Below are positions 1-7,665 of a stretch of DNA of 64,000 bases, one piece after another. This DNA comes from Streptomyces zingiberis (GTDB lineage: Bacteria; Actinomycetota; Actinomycetes; Streptomycetales; Streptomycetaceae). The position numbers were made by a program, and so were the translations under genes. Position 1 is the first letter of the stretch, and each line of letters opens with the position of its first letter. The notes under the pieces were generated by a model. It was given only the letters and a program-made list of their open reading frames with translations. It was not told the origin of the DNA and did not search any database. The stretch spans positions 62,001 to 126,000 of the forward strand of contig NZ_JAATEN010000001.1 in NCBI RefSeq assembly GCF_012034935.1. Reading direction: 5' to 3'.

Positions 1-1
1 G

Positions 2-571
2 GCGTCCCAGACGATCCTCTTCCTGCCGCAGGTCATCCCGCTGGCGGCGGCCGGTATCGCCTGGTCCTGGATGTACGCGCAGACGGGCGCCGTCAACGAG
101 ATCCTGGAGGCGGTGGGGCTGGGATGGCTCGCCCGCCCCTGGCTCGCGGACTACGGCACGGCCCTGCCCGCGGTGGGGCTGATCGGCTCCTGGGTGCTGA
201 CCGGCCTGTGCACGGTGCTGCTGCTCACCGGCATCGGGAAGATCGACCCCTCGCTGTACGAGGCCGCGCGCATCGACGGCGCGGGCTGGTGGCGGGAGTT
301 CTTCACCATCACGCTGCCCGGACTGCGCCAGGAGATCGCCGTCCTCGTCACCCTCTCCATGATCGCCGCGCTGAGCAGCTTCGACATCATCTACACGTCG
401 ACCCAGGGCGGCCCCGGACGCGAGACGCTCGTCCCTGCCATCTCGATCTACCGGATCGGGTTCACGCAGAGCGACGTGGGGCTCGCCTCGGCCTTCGGAA
501 TCGTGCTCATGATCCTTGTGGTGGCGCTCGTGCTGCCGATCCAGCGTCTCGCCCGGGCGGGTGACCGATGA
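2..571 (+). CDS. sugar ABC transporter permease, MalF-like (5' end outside window)
   Basis: This is the C-terminal 189 codons of an inner-membrane permease subunit of a carbohydrate importer; the reading frame is open from the first bases, so the gene starts upstream. Hydrophobic segments alternate with the cytoplasmic EAA loop (EAARIDGAGWWREFF, about two fifths into the visible part), which docks onto the ATPase subunit in binding-protein-dependent transporters. The stop overlaps the next permease start by four bases (ATGA), so the two are translated together and very likely form a heterodimeric channel. The binding protein is presumably encoded upstream. The substrate cannot be read directly, but the downstream glycoside hydrolase points to an oligosaccharide. 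Confidence 0.93.
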   Translation, partial: ASQTILFLPQVIPLAAAGIAWSWMYAQTGAVNEILEAVGLGWLARPWLADYGTALPAVGLIGSWVLTGLCTVLLLTGIGKIDPSLYEAARIDGAGWWREFFTITLPGLRQEIAVLVTLSMIAALSSFDIIYTSTQGGPGRETLVPAISIYRIGFTQSDVGLASAFGIVLMILVVALVLPIQRLARAGDR

Positions 572-1392
572 ACTCCAGCCGTACCGAGGTCCTCACCGGG
601 CGCGTCCTGCTCGTCCTCGCCCTGGTGCTCACCCTGCTGCCGCTGCTCAACATGGTCTCGGCGGCGCTCCAGCCGGCGGACGTCAACCCGACCGGGCTGG
701 CCTGGCCCACCGATCCGCAGTGGGGCAACTTCGCCGCCGCGTTCGAAACCGGGCACGTCGGCACGCTCATGGGATCGAGCGTGCTGATCGTGGCCGGGGT
801 GGTCCCCGCCGCCCTGCTGGCCGCCACCCTCGCCGGTTACGCCCTCGGCACGCTGCGCGTGCGGGGCGGCGGGGCGGTGCTGATCTTCCTCGTACTGGGG
901 CTGACCATCCCCTTCGAGTCGCTGATCATCCCGCTCTACTACCAGGCGCAGACGCTGGGCACGCTCAACACCCGGTGGGCGGTCATCCTGCCGCTGATCG
1001 GCCTGTTCATGCCGTTCGGCGTGTTCTGGATGCGGGCGCATTTCATCAACGTCCCCCGGGAGCTGTCGGAGGCCGCCCGAGTCGACGGCGCGGGGCTGTG
1101 GCAGGAGTTCCGCCGGATCCAGCTCCCGCTGGCGATGCCCGCGATCTCCGCGCTGGCGATCCTCTACTTCCTGTGGACGTGGAACCAGTTCCTGCTGCCG
1201 GTGGTGCTGATCGACAACCCGCTCGAACGGACCGCGGCGGGAGCGCTGACCTTCTTCCAGGGCCAGTACTCCCTGAGCATCCCGCTGCTCAACGCCGGGG
1301 CGCTGATCGTCATCACGCCCGTGATCATCGTGTTCCTGATCTTCCAGCGCCAGTTCGTCAAGGCGCTGCTCTCCGGCGCCGTCAAGAGCTGA
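568..1392 (+). CDS. sugar ABC transporter permease, MalG-like
   Basis: A 274-residue membrane permease with about six hydrophobic helices, the usual size for the second subunit of CUT1-type sugar importers. The EAA loop begins at E168 (EAARVDGAGLWQEF), the conserved contact with the ATPase. Its ATG lies in the ATGA overlap with the preceding permease, which fixes the start and shows operon structure. No ATPase gene is visible here; many Streptomyces CUT1 importers share a housekeeping MsiK-type ATPase, so its absence is not odd. The C-terminus ends in a short basic tail typical of the family. Confidence 0.95.
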   Translation: MNSSRTEVLTGRVLLVLALVLTLLPLLNMVSAALQPADVNPTGLAWPTDPQWGNFAAAFETGHVGTLMGSSVLIVAGVVPAALLAATLAGYALGTLRVRGGGAVLIFLVLGLTIPFESLIIPLYYQAQTLGTLNTRWAVILPLIGLFMPFGVFWMRAHFINVPRELSEAARVDGAGLWQEFRRIQLPLAMPAISALAILYFLWTWNQFLLPVVLIDNPLERTAAGALTFFQGQYSLSIPLLNAGALIVITPVIIVFLIFQRQFVKALLSGAVKS

Positions 1393-1453
1393 CCCGTCTC
1401 CCGGGGCCCGCCCGCACGGCCCCCACCCCCCGCGAACCCCGAATCGAGCACAC

Positions 1454-2428
1454 GTGACCTTCGCCCTCGACGACCACTGGGTCTGGGACTTCTGGCTCGC
1501 CGAATCCGGCGGCCGCCACCATCTCTACTACCTCCACGCGCCGCGCTCCCTCGGCGACCAGAACCTCCGCCACCGCAACGCGACCGTCGGCCACGCCGTC
1601 TCCACGGACCTGCGCCACTGGGAGGACCTCGGCCCGGTCCTCACCCCCGGCGGCCCCGGCGACCACGACGAGACGGCCACCTGGACCGGCTCCGTCGTGC
1701 CCGGCCCGGACGGCCGCTGGCGGATGTTCTACACCGGCGCCCGCTTCCCGGTCTCCGGCTCCGCGGCCAACATCGAGACCATCGGCGTGGCCGTCTCCAC
1801 CGACCTCCACACCTGGACCAAGGAGCCCGCGACCGTCCTCGGCGCCGACCCGCGCCACTACGAGACCTACCCGGACGGGACCTGGCGCGAGGAGACCTGG
1901 CGCGACCCCTGGGTCTTCGCCGACCCCGCCGGGGACGGCTGGCACATGCTGATCACCGCCCGCGCCACGCACGGCGACCCGCTCGACCGCGGCGTCATCG
2001 GGCACGCCACGTCCCCGGACCTGGTGACCTGGACCGTGCGGGAGCCGCTCAGCGCCCCCGGCGCGGGCTTCGCCCACCTGGAGGTCCCGCAACTCGTCAC
2101 CGTCGACGGGCGGCACGCGGTGCTCTTCTCCTGCGACACCGCGCACGTCGTGGGCGAACGCCGGGACCGCGGCGAGGACGGCGGCATCTGGGCCGTCCCC
2201 GTGGACGATCCGACGGGCCCCATACCCGCCGCGGACGCGACCCTGCTCACCGGTGACGACCTCTACAGCGGGCGCGCCGTCCGCGACCACGACGGGCGGT
2301 GGGTCCTGCTCGCGTTCGAGAACACCGGCCCGGACACCGACTTCGTCGGCCGGATCTCCGACCCCCTCCCGCTCGGCTGGTCCCCGGACGGACAGCTGAC
2401 CGTCGCACGTCTGCAGGAGACCCGATGA
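1454..2428 (+). CDS. glycoside hydrolase, five-bladed beta-propeller (GH32/GH43/GH68-like)
   Basis: A 324-residue protein without a signal peptide, so probably cytoplasmic and acting on imported sugar. The pattern fits the five-bladed propeller clans: an early acid in WVWDFW (D12, candidate nucleophile), a WRDPWVF motif (D151, transition-state stabiliser) and an acid in HLEVPQLV (E210, candidate general acid). Repeated TDLHTW/TDLRHW strands mark propeller blades. The exact family and substrate (fructan, arabinan, other) cannot be decided by eye. The start is the GTG 61 bases after the permease stop; no strong ribosome site precedes it. The gene overlaps the next by ATGA, placing it in the transporter operon. 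Confidence 0.8.
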   Translation: MTFALDDHWVWDFWLAESGGRHHLYYLHAPRSLGDQNLRHRNATVGHAVSTDLRHWEDLGPVLTPGGPGDHDETATWTGSVVPGPDGRWRMFYTGARFPVSGSAANIETIGVAVSTDLHTWTKEPATVLGADPRHYETYPDGTWREETWRDPWVFADPAGDGWHMLITARATHGDPLDRGVIGHATSPDLVTWTVREPLSAPGAGFAHLEVPQLVTVDGRHAVLFSCDTAHVVGERRDRGEDGGIWAVPVDDPTGPIPAADATLLTGDDLYSGRAVRDHDGRWVLLAFENTGPDTDFVGRISDPLPLGWSPDGQLTVARLQETR

Positions 2429-3720
2429 CGGCCACGACGCCCGGCCCCGCCGGGGCCCGGGGGGCCGCGGGTGCCGAGGGTGCCACCGGCGGTCCCGCCG
2501 CCCCCGCCGCCCCCGCCGCCCCCGCCGCCCCCGGTGCTGCTTCCGGCGCGCCCGCGATCCACGGCCGGACGGCCCCCGGCTACGAGCCGGTTCGCGACGC
2601 CTTCGAGCGGGCCTTCGACGGCAACCCGGACATGGGGGCGGCCCTGGCCGTCCGCCACCGCGGCGCGCTGGTGGTCGACCTCTGGGGAGGCGTCGCGGAC
2701 CCCCGCACCGGCCGCCCCTGGGAGCGGGACACCGCGAGCGTGATCTTCTCCTGCACCAAGGGGCTGATGTCCGTCCTCGCCGCGCGGCTCGTGGCGGAGG
2801 GCCGGCTCGACTACGAGGCGCCGGTCGCCACGTACTGGCCGGAGTTCGCGCAGGCCGGCAAGGGAGGCATCCGGGTGCGGGAGATCCTCGCGCACCGCTC
2901 CGGGCTCTCCGCGCCGCGCCGCGCGTTCTCGCCGGCGGAGGTCCTCGACTGGCACACCGTCACCACCGCCCTGGCCGAGCAGGAACCGCTCTGGGAGCCG
3001 GGCACCGGGTACGCCTACCACGCCCTCACCCACGGCTGGCTGATCGGCGAGGTCGTGCGGCGGGTCACCGGGCTGCCGGTGCGCGAGGCGTTCGCGCGGT
3101 ACCTCACCGAACCCCTCGGCGCCGACGCCTGGCTGGGCCTGCCCGCGCACCTGAACGAGCGCGTGGCCCACCTGTGGGCCGGGGCCGGCCTCGCCGCGCT
3201 CGTGGCCCGGCAGGCCGCCGCCCGCGTACCGGGCGACCCGGACTGGCCGGGCCGGGCGATGACGCTCGGCGGCGCCTTCCCCGCCGAACTCGTCACCCCG
3301 GACGGCGGTTTCAACGACCCCGCCGTCCGCGCCGCCGAGATCCCCGGCGCGGGCGGGGTGGCCACCGCACGGGCGCTGGCCACCCTCTGGTCGGCGACGG
3401 TCACCCCCACCGAGGGCGTCCGCCTCCTGGACGACGTGACGCTGCGGAGCGCGCTCGCCGTCCAGACCGAGGGCGCCCCCGTGTTCGACGTGCCGGGCCC
3501 GTACTCACGCTGGGCCATGGGCTTCCAGCTCGACTCCGAGGCCCGCCGCTACCTCACCCCGGCCGGTTTCGGCCACGACGGAGCGGGCGGCCAGGTCGCC
3601 TTCGCGGACCCCTCGGCGGGTGGCGTCGGCTTCGCCTTCCTCACCAACCAGATGGAGGCCGAGGAGGACCACCGCGCCACCGCGGTGGTGGACGCCCTGC
3701 GCGAGACCGTGAACGGCTGA
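2425..3720 (+). CDS. beta-lactamase-family serine hydrolase (EstB-like esterase)
   Basis: A 431-residue member of the class C beta-lactamase/esterase family. The active-site tetrad S109-C-T-K112 is present with the partner tyrosine in Y196-A-Y198-H, typical of EstB-type esterases rather than true AmpC. The start at the ATGA overlap is preceded by AGGAGA. The first 40 or so residues are a low-complexity Gly/Ala/Pro stretch with repeated Ala-Ala-Pro units encoded by a GCCGCCCCC repeat, probably a disordered tail. No signal peptide is visible. It is the last gene of the sugar operon and is followed by a terminator hairpin; it may cleave an ester decoration on the imported glycan, but that is inference from position. 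Confidence 0.88.
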   Translation: MTATTPGPAGARGAAGAEGATGGPAAPAAPAAPAAPGAASGAPAIHGRTAPGYEPVRDAFERAFDGNPDMGAALAVRHRGALVVDLWGGVADPRTGRPWERDTASVIFSCTKGLMSVLAARLVAEGRLDYEAPVATYWPEFAQAGKGGIRVREILAHRSGLSAPRRAFSPAEVLDWHTVTTALAEQEPLWEPGTGYAYHALTHGWLIGEVVRRVTGLPVREAFARYLTEPLGADAWLGLPAHLNERVAHLWAGAGLAALVARQAAARVPGDPDWPGRAMTLGGAFPAELVTPDGGFNDPAVRAAEIPGAGGVATARALATLWSATVTPTEGVRLLDDVTLRSALAVQTEGAPVFDVPGPYSRWAMGFQLDSEARRYLTPAGFGHDGAGGQVAFADPSAGGVGFAFLTNQMEAEEDHRATAVVDALRETVNG

Positions 3721-3738
3721 GACCGGCGGTTCACCGGA

Positions 3739-3774
3739 AACCCCTGCCGCGCCGAGGCGAGCGTGGCAGGGGTT
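3739..3774 (+). terminator. likely terminator of the sugar operon
   Basis: Perfect 10-bp inverted repeat (AACCCCTGCC / GGCAGGGGTT, arms 3739-3748 and 3765-3774) starting 18 bases after the esterase stop and followed by TTCTC. Its position and stem strength fit transcription termination. Confidence 0.7.
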
Positions 3775-3866
3775 CTCCCGCTGCGCCACCGGGGCAAAAG
3801 GACATCGGAAGAGTCAGATCAGTGGCATCGTTTCGCAGTCGGCTACAGCTGCGAAGGGACCACCCC

Positions 3867-4100
3867 ATGGCGAGAACCGTCATTGACCTCGATGAAGCCA
3901 TGGTTGCCGAGGCCATGCGCATCTTCGGGACCAGAACGAAGGCCAAAGCCGTCCGGCTGGCCATGGAGGACGCGGTCAAGCGCCATCTGCGCCAGGAGTT
4001 CTTCGACGCCATGGAGGCCGGTGAACTCGACTTCAGCGAGATCGTCGAGAGCACCGGTCCCCGCAACGCGGACGGCTCCCTCAAGCACCGACGGCCGTGA
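3867..4100 (+). CDS. VapB-family antitoxin
   Basis: A 77-residue protein with the VapB layout: a short N-terminal strand (ARTVIDLDEAMV), a helix with TRTKAKAVRLAMEDAV, then an acidic C-terminal tail (DFSEIV) that would wrap the toxin. The ribbon-helix-helix part should bind its own promoter and repress it. The start is the ATG at 3867, preceded by GAAGGG. It lies 30 bases upstream of a PIN-domain toxin gene. Because the partner toxin looks damaged, this antitoxin may now be an orphan repressor or a leftover. Confidence 0.85.
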   Translation: MARTVIDLDEAMVAEAMRIFGTRTKAKAVRLAMEDAVKRHLRQEFFDAMEAGELDFSEIVESTGPRNADGSLKHRRP

Positions 4101-4130
4101 CGGGGGCCGTGACGGCGTCCGGGCCGCCTG

Positions 4131-4535
<405 letters not shown>

Positions 4536-4646
4536 AGAACGGCACCGCGGCGCCTCCGCCCGGACACCGCCCGGCGCGTCCCGCGTACCGTCGACCCGCC
4601 GCGGCCGTGTTCACCCTTGAGCCGGGCACCCGACTCGTGGAGGAGA

Positions 4647-5501
4647 TCACTCTCCGGGAATCTGTGGCCGCGCACCCGTCTCGGTGAGGAAAGCGGTGAT
4701 CTCCTGAGCGAGTCGCCCGGGCTGGTCCTCGGGGATGAGCGTGGAGGCGTCCGCGATCTCCACCAGCCTTCCCCGCGGGTACAGTTCCGCCAGCCGTGGC
4801 CCGTGTTCCCGCGGCATCAACCGGTCCTCCGTCGCCCACACCACGAGTACCGGCCCGTCGAATTCCCGCAGCCTCTCACTCCAGTCGAGCAACGTCCCGC
4901 GACCGGGCGCCGAGGTGGCGAATTTGGCGAAATCCCTGCGAATGGCACGGCTCGTCCTGGCCGGGGTGAACCACTCGTCCATGAGCTCATCCGGAATCCC
5001 CCGGACACTCATACCGCCGTACCCCCGGCGAGCCTTCCGCAATGCGGGGATCTCCATCAGGCGGGCGGTGAGCAGGACCCCACCGGGGACTCGGCACACG
5101 GCAGCCGCCGCCTTCGCCGGCCCCGGCGGGAAGTTGTCGAACGCCTCGCAGGCCACGAGCACCATGCGCGCGACGCGGTGCCGCTCCTCCAGGACCAGGA
5201 ACTGTCCTCCGCCCCAGTCGTTCAGGACGAGCGTGCAGTCCCGCAGGTCCAGACGCTCCATGAACTCGCCGAGGAGCCGCGCCACTCCGCGGTGGCTGAG
5301 ATCGGCGTCGGGCCGCATCGGTTCAAGGTGCCCACCGAGCGGCAGGGTGGGCAGGAGGCACCGGTATCCCGGCAGCAGGGGCACGACCTTGCGCCACTGC
5401 TTCCCGTTCATCGGCATACCGTGCCCGAAGACCAGGACGGGCCCGTCACCACCGGTGTCCTGATAGTCGATCACGCCGGCCGAGAGACTGACCTGTGGCA
5501 C
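4647..5501 (-). CDS. alpha/beta-fold hydrolase, Asp-nucleophile type, catalytic His not seen
   Basis: A 284-residue alpha/beta hydrolase. The oxyanion loop HGMP is at 27-30 and the nucleophile elbow is LNDWGGG with D95 where lipases have Ser, as in haloalkane dehalogenases and epoxide hydrolases. A candidate acid is D226 (TEDRLMP). Where the family has its catalytic histidine (GHF/GHWPQEDQP) this protein reads DASTLIPEDQP at 251-261, so the histidine is absent. It could bind ligands or use altered chemistry. The start is ATG at 5501. The gene stands alone between the damaged VapBC pair and a non-coding stretch. Confidence 0.85.
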   Translation of the reverse strand: MPQVSLSAGVIDYQDTGGDGPVLVFGHGMPMNGKQWRKVVPLLPGYRCLLPTLPLGGHLEPMRPDADLSHRGVARLLGEFMERLDLRDCTLVLNDWGGGQFLVLEERHRVARMVLVACEAFDNFPPGPAKAAAAVCRVPGGVLLTARLMEIPALRKARRGYGGMSVRGIPDELMDEWFTPARTSRAIRRDFAKFATSAPGRGTLLDWSERLREFDGPVLVVWATEDRLMPREHGPRLAELYPRGRLVEIADASTLIPEDQPGRLAQEITAFLTETGARPQIPGE

Positions 5502-5892
5502 GAAAACACCTCACGCGGTTGTGGTGGGTTGTTTGCTCCGAGCCGCTCCGAGCCGCTCCGAGCCACTGCGGGGCTTCCCGCCATGAGGCGCCGGGCGGAG
5601 ACCCGGGTGGTGCTGACAGGACGGTCCGTGTGGCCCCGGTCGGTCACGTCACACTCCACTGTCGGTCTTCCACACCACCCGCCGCCAGGACACGGATACG
5701 GAACGGCCGAGTCGACACCCGTATCCCACGTGATCGAATTTCCTCGCCGGCCGGGGCCCCAGCCATCTGTCGCGACAGTCCGCCCGGGGACGGCGAGATC
5801 TTCAGCACGGCGTCGACGCAGGTGCTCGCGTAGGGGTCGACGAGGCCGGCGCGCTCCGGGCGGCAAGGGATGGCCCTGAGGGGCGCCGGCCC
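5502..5892. other. intergenic stretch with a short direct repeat; no convincing gene
   Basis: About 390 bases. A 10-bp unit GCTCCGAGCC occurs three times in tandem at 5535-5564, just upstream of the hydrolase start. No frame shows a recognisable protein or consistent codon bias. It should also hold the hydrolase promoter, but I see no clear -35/-10 pair. Confidence 0.5.
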
Positions 5893-6333
5893 TCATCCGC
5901 CGAAACCGGTCAGCGCGCCGCGGTCGTCGAACCGTGCACCGGGGGCCCAGGCGATCTCCCAGCGATTGCCTTCCGGGTCGGCGATGTACGCCGACCGGCC
6001 ACCCCACGGCCGGTCCACCGGATCGGCGACCGCGGTGGCACCCGCCGCCACCGCGGCGGCGAAGGCGGCATCCACGTGCCGGGCGCTGTCCACATTGCAG
6101 GCGAGCGTGATCCCCGACCACTGAGCGGGGGGCGGGGCCGCGGTCGCCGCCTCGGCGGCGAGTTCATCCACGGAGTACAGCGCCAGCAGCACGCCACCGA
6201 GCAGGAATCCCGCCCAGTCGTCACCGCCGGCGGGCATCTCCCGCCACCCCAGATCGTTGTAGAACCGGCGCAGCCTCGGCAGATCACGGGCGCCGAGGGT
6301 CACCACGGAGAGACGAGCGGGCAGATCGGACAT
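5893..6333 (-). CDS. VOC-family (glyoxalase/bleomycin-resistance fold) protein
   Basis: A 146-residue single-module VOC protein. The N-terminal strand-helix LSVVTLGARDLPRLRRFYNDLGW and the C-terminal YIADPEGNRWEIAW, with the metal-side Glu in WEIA, are the classic family ends. These proteins bind a divalent metal and act as dioxygenases, isomerases or drug binders; the substrate cannot be inferred. The start is set at MSDLPA (6333). An in-frame ATG 12 bases upstream (6345), preceded by GAGAG, is an alternative. No operon partner is evident. Confidence 0.85.
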   Translation of the reverse strand: MSDLPARLSVVTLGARDLPRLRRFYNDLGWREMPAGGDDWAGFLLGGVLLALYSVDELAAEAATAAPPPAQWSGITLACNVDSARHVDAAFAAAVAAGATAVADPVDRPWGGRSAYIADPEGNRWEIAWAPGARFDDRGALTGFGG

Positions 6334-6618
6334 GGCCGGGATCATGCCGCTCGCACTCTCCCACCGCAAGCAGCCCATCTCCAGCGACGGGCTCCGGACG
6401 CGATGCCGTACTGCTCCCCTCCGAAGGGGCCGAACAAGATACTGAGGTGAGCAGGGACATCGGCCGCGCGCGTGCGGAGGTCCGCGGCATCGCGAACGAC
6501 GACCGCGAGCTTGGGACGCAGCGGATCGCCCGGCGTGCCGAACGGCTCCGCGGCAGCGCCCGCGGTGCCGCGCTTCCTGGGCCCGCCGGCCGAAGGCACT
6601 CCACCCGCGGTGATTCGG

Positions 6619-7029
6619 TCAGTTCGAGGCGAAGACCTCGATCTCGCATTTCGCGGCACCGCCCCGGTCGATCCTGGCATCACTGGTGATCAGCGTTGCG
6701 GCGAGAGCCTCGGCCAGGGCGACGTACTGGGCATCGTAGGCGCTCAGGTTTCCGTGGAGAGCCTGAACCCGGTCCCACAGAAAGAGCGTCTCGTGCCGGA
6801 CGAGTTGGAGCTGCTGGTAGGCATCGACAGCCTTGGCCACTTCCCGCGCCGTGAGCTTGCCCCCTCTCCTCATGCCGAGGAGTGCGGACTGGATCTGGTA
6901 GTCGATGAGCGTGGGCACAGCGACGGCATCGGCGGCACCCACCCGGGTACGAACGGCAAGACCGGGCGGATCGTGGTTGGTGAGGAAGTGCACAAGGGCG
7001 GAGCAGTCCATGACGACCGTCCCGCTCAC
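6619..7029 (-). CDS. VapC-family PIN-domain toxin
   Basis: A 136-residue PIN-domain RNase candidate. Acids D8 (VMDCSAL), D99 (SAYDAQYVALAE) and D117 (LITSDARI) match three of the four metal-binding positions. At the fourth, where most VapC proteins have Glu in a DxE pattern, this one has Q45 (LIDYQIQSAL); D43 next to it might serve instead. Its start overlaps the antitoxin stop by four bases, the usual coupled arrangement. Targets of VapC toxins are tRNAs or rRNA; which one here is unknown. Activity is likely but not certain given the Glu change. Confidence 0.88.
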   Translation of the reverse strand: MSGTVVMDCSALVHFLTNHDPPGLAVRTRVGAADAVAVPTLIDYQIQSALLGMRRGGKLTAREVAKAVDAYQQLQLVRHETLFLWDRVQALHGNLSAYDAQYVALAEALAATLITSDARIDRGGAAKCEIEVFASN

Positions 7030-7256
7030 CCCCCGGCCCTGCCCGCGTCGATCGCGGCCAGCACGTCCTCCGTGCTGACGCCGGCCGTGGTCTCCCGATT
7101 CAAGCGCGCCACCATCTCCGCCATGGTGGGCTTGGACGCCTCTCGCGCGATGAGATCGAGAACGTAGGCCTGGAGGGACTTTCCGGCCTGGGCGGCACGT
7201 ACCTTCAAGGTCTGGACCTGGTCATCCGGGACGTCCCGAATCGTCAGAGCAGCCAT
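7026..7256 (-). CDS. FitA/VapB-type ribbon-helix-helix antitoxin
   Basis: A 76-residue protein. The N-terminal strand AALTIRDVPDD and the helix pair (VQTLKVRAAQAGKSLQAYVLDLIAREA) form a ribbon-helix-helix DNA-binding domain of the FitA type; the rest (TMAEMVARLNRE...VLAAIDAGRAGG) is the toxin-binding tail. It precedes the PIN toxin with a four-base overlap, so both are made together and the complex should repress its own promoter just upstream. It sits directly beside the relic integrative element, suggesting that this flank gathers mobile genes. Confidence 0.9.
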   Translation of the reverse strand: MAALTIRDVPDDQVQTLKVRAAQAGKSLQAYVLDLIAREASKPTMAEMVARLNRETTAGVSTEDVLAAIDAGRAGG

Positions 7257-7348
7257 GCTGACAGAGCAGCATCAATGCATGCAAAATGCAGACAGCGCGC
7301 CCCTCAGGCCACCGAAGAGCGCCCCCGCCCTCTCCACACGAAACAAGA

Positions 7349-7378
7349 AACCCCAGGTCAGATTCCCGACCTGGGGTT
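7349..7378 (-). terminator. rho-independent terminator, original tRNA-Thr terminator
   Basis: 11-bp perfect stem (AACCCCAGGTC at 7349-7359, GACCTGGGGTT at 7368-7378), followed on the minus strand by TTTCTTGTTT. It is a close relative of the terminator next to the intact tRNA at 9575-9609 and is best read as the chromosomal terminator displaced when the element entered the tRNA gene. Confidence 0.8.
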
Positions 7379-7385
7379 CACCACG

Positions 7386-7429
7386 GAGCCGCCTTCGGGA
7401 TTCGAACCCGAGACCTACGCATTACGAGT
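7386..7429 (-). other. attL: duplicated 3' half of tRNA-Thr(CGT)
   Basis: These 44 bases are identical to 9616-9659 and comprise the anticodon arm 3' side, variable loop, T arm and acceptor 3' strand of tRNA-Thr. To the right the match stops, so this is a tRNA fragment, not a gene. Such fragments mark the far end of elements that integrate into tRNA genes. Confidence 0.92.
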
Positions 7430-7665
7430 TGTCCAATCTTGCTCCAGGAACGTCCATGCCTGTGCGCCATCGCAGTTCAGCGGTGGCATCGGCTCGGGAC
7501 GGATAGATGTGGACGGCTGCGGGTGACGCGGCAACCGAGACCACAAGTGAGACCAGGCAATCTGGGGACCGGGTGGCACGCACGCTCCGAGGGCCGTCAC
7601 CCGAAAGGCCCTGCGCTTCCGGCCTCACGCTGCGACAATGATCAGACAGCAGGAAGGGGCAGGGC

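Noticed and set aside
5471..6121. Minus-strand frame of 216 codons covering the gap upstream of the hydrolase
   Set aside because: Composition is Arg/Gly/Pro-rich with no domain, and most of it is antiparallel shadow of the VOC gene.
7386..7460. Second tRNA-Thr
   Set aside because: Only the 3' 44 bases match; the 5' half, D arm and acceptor 5' strand are missing, so it is an attachment-site fragment.
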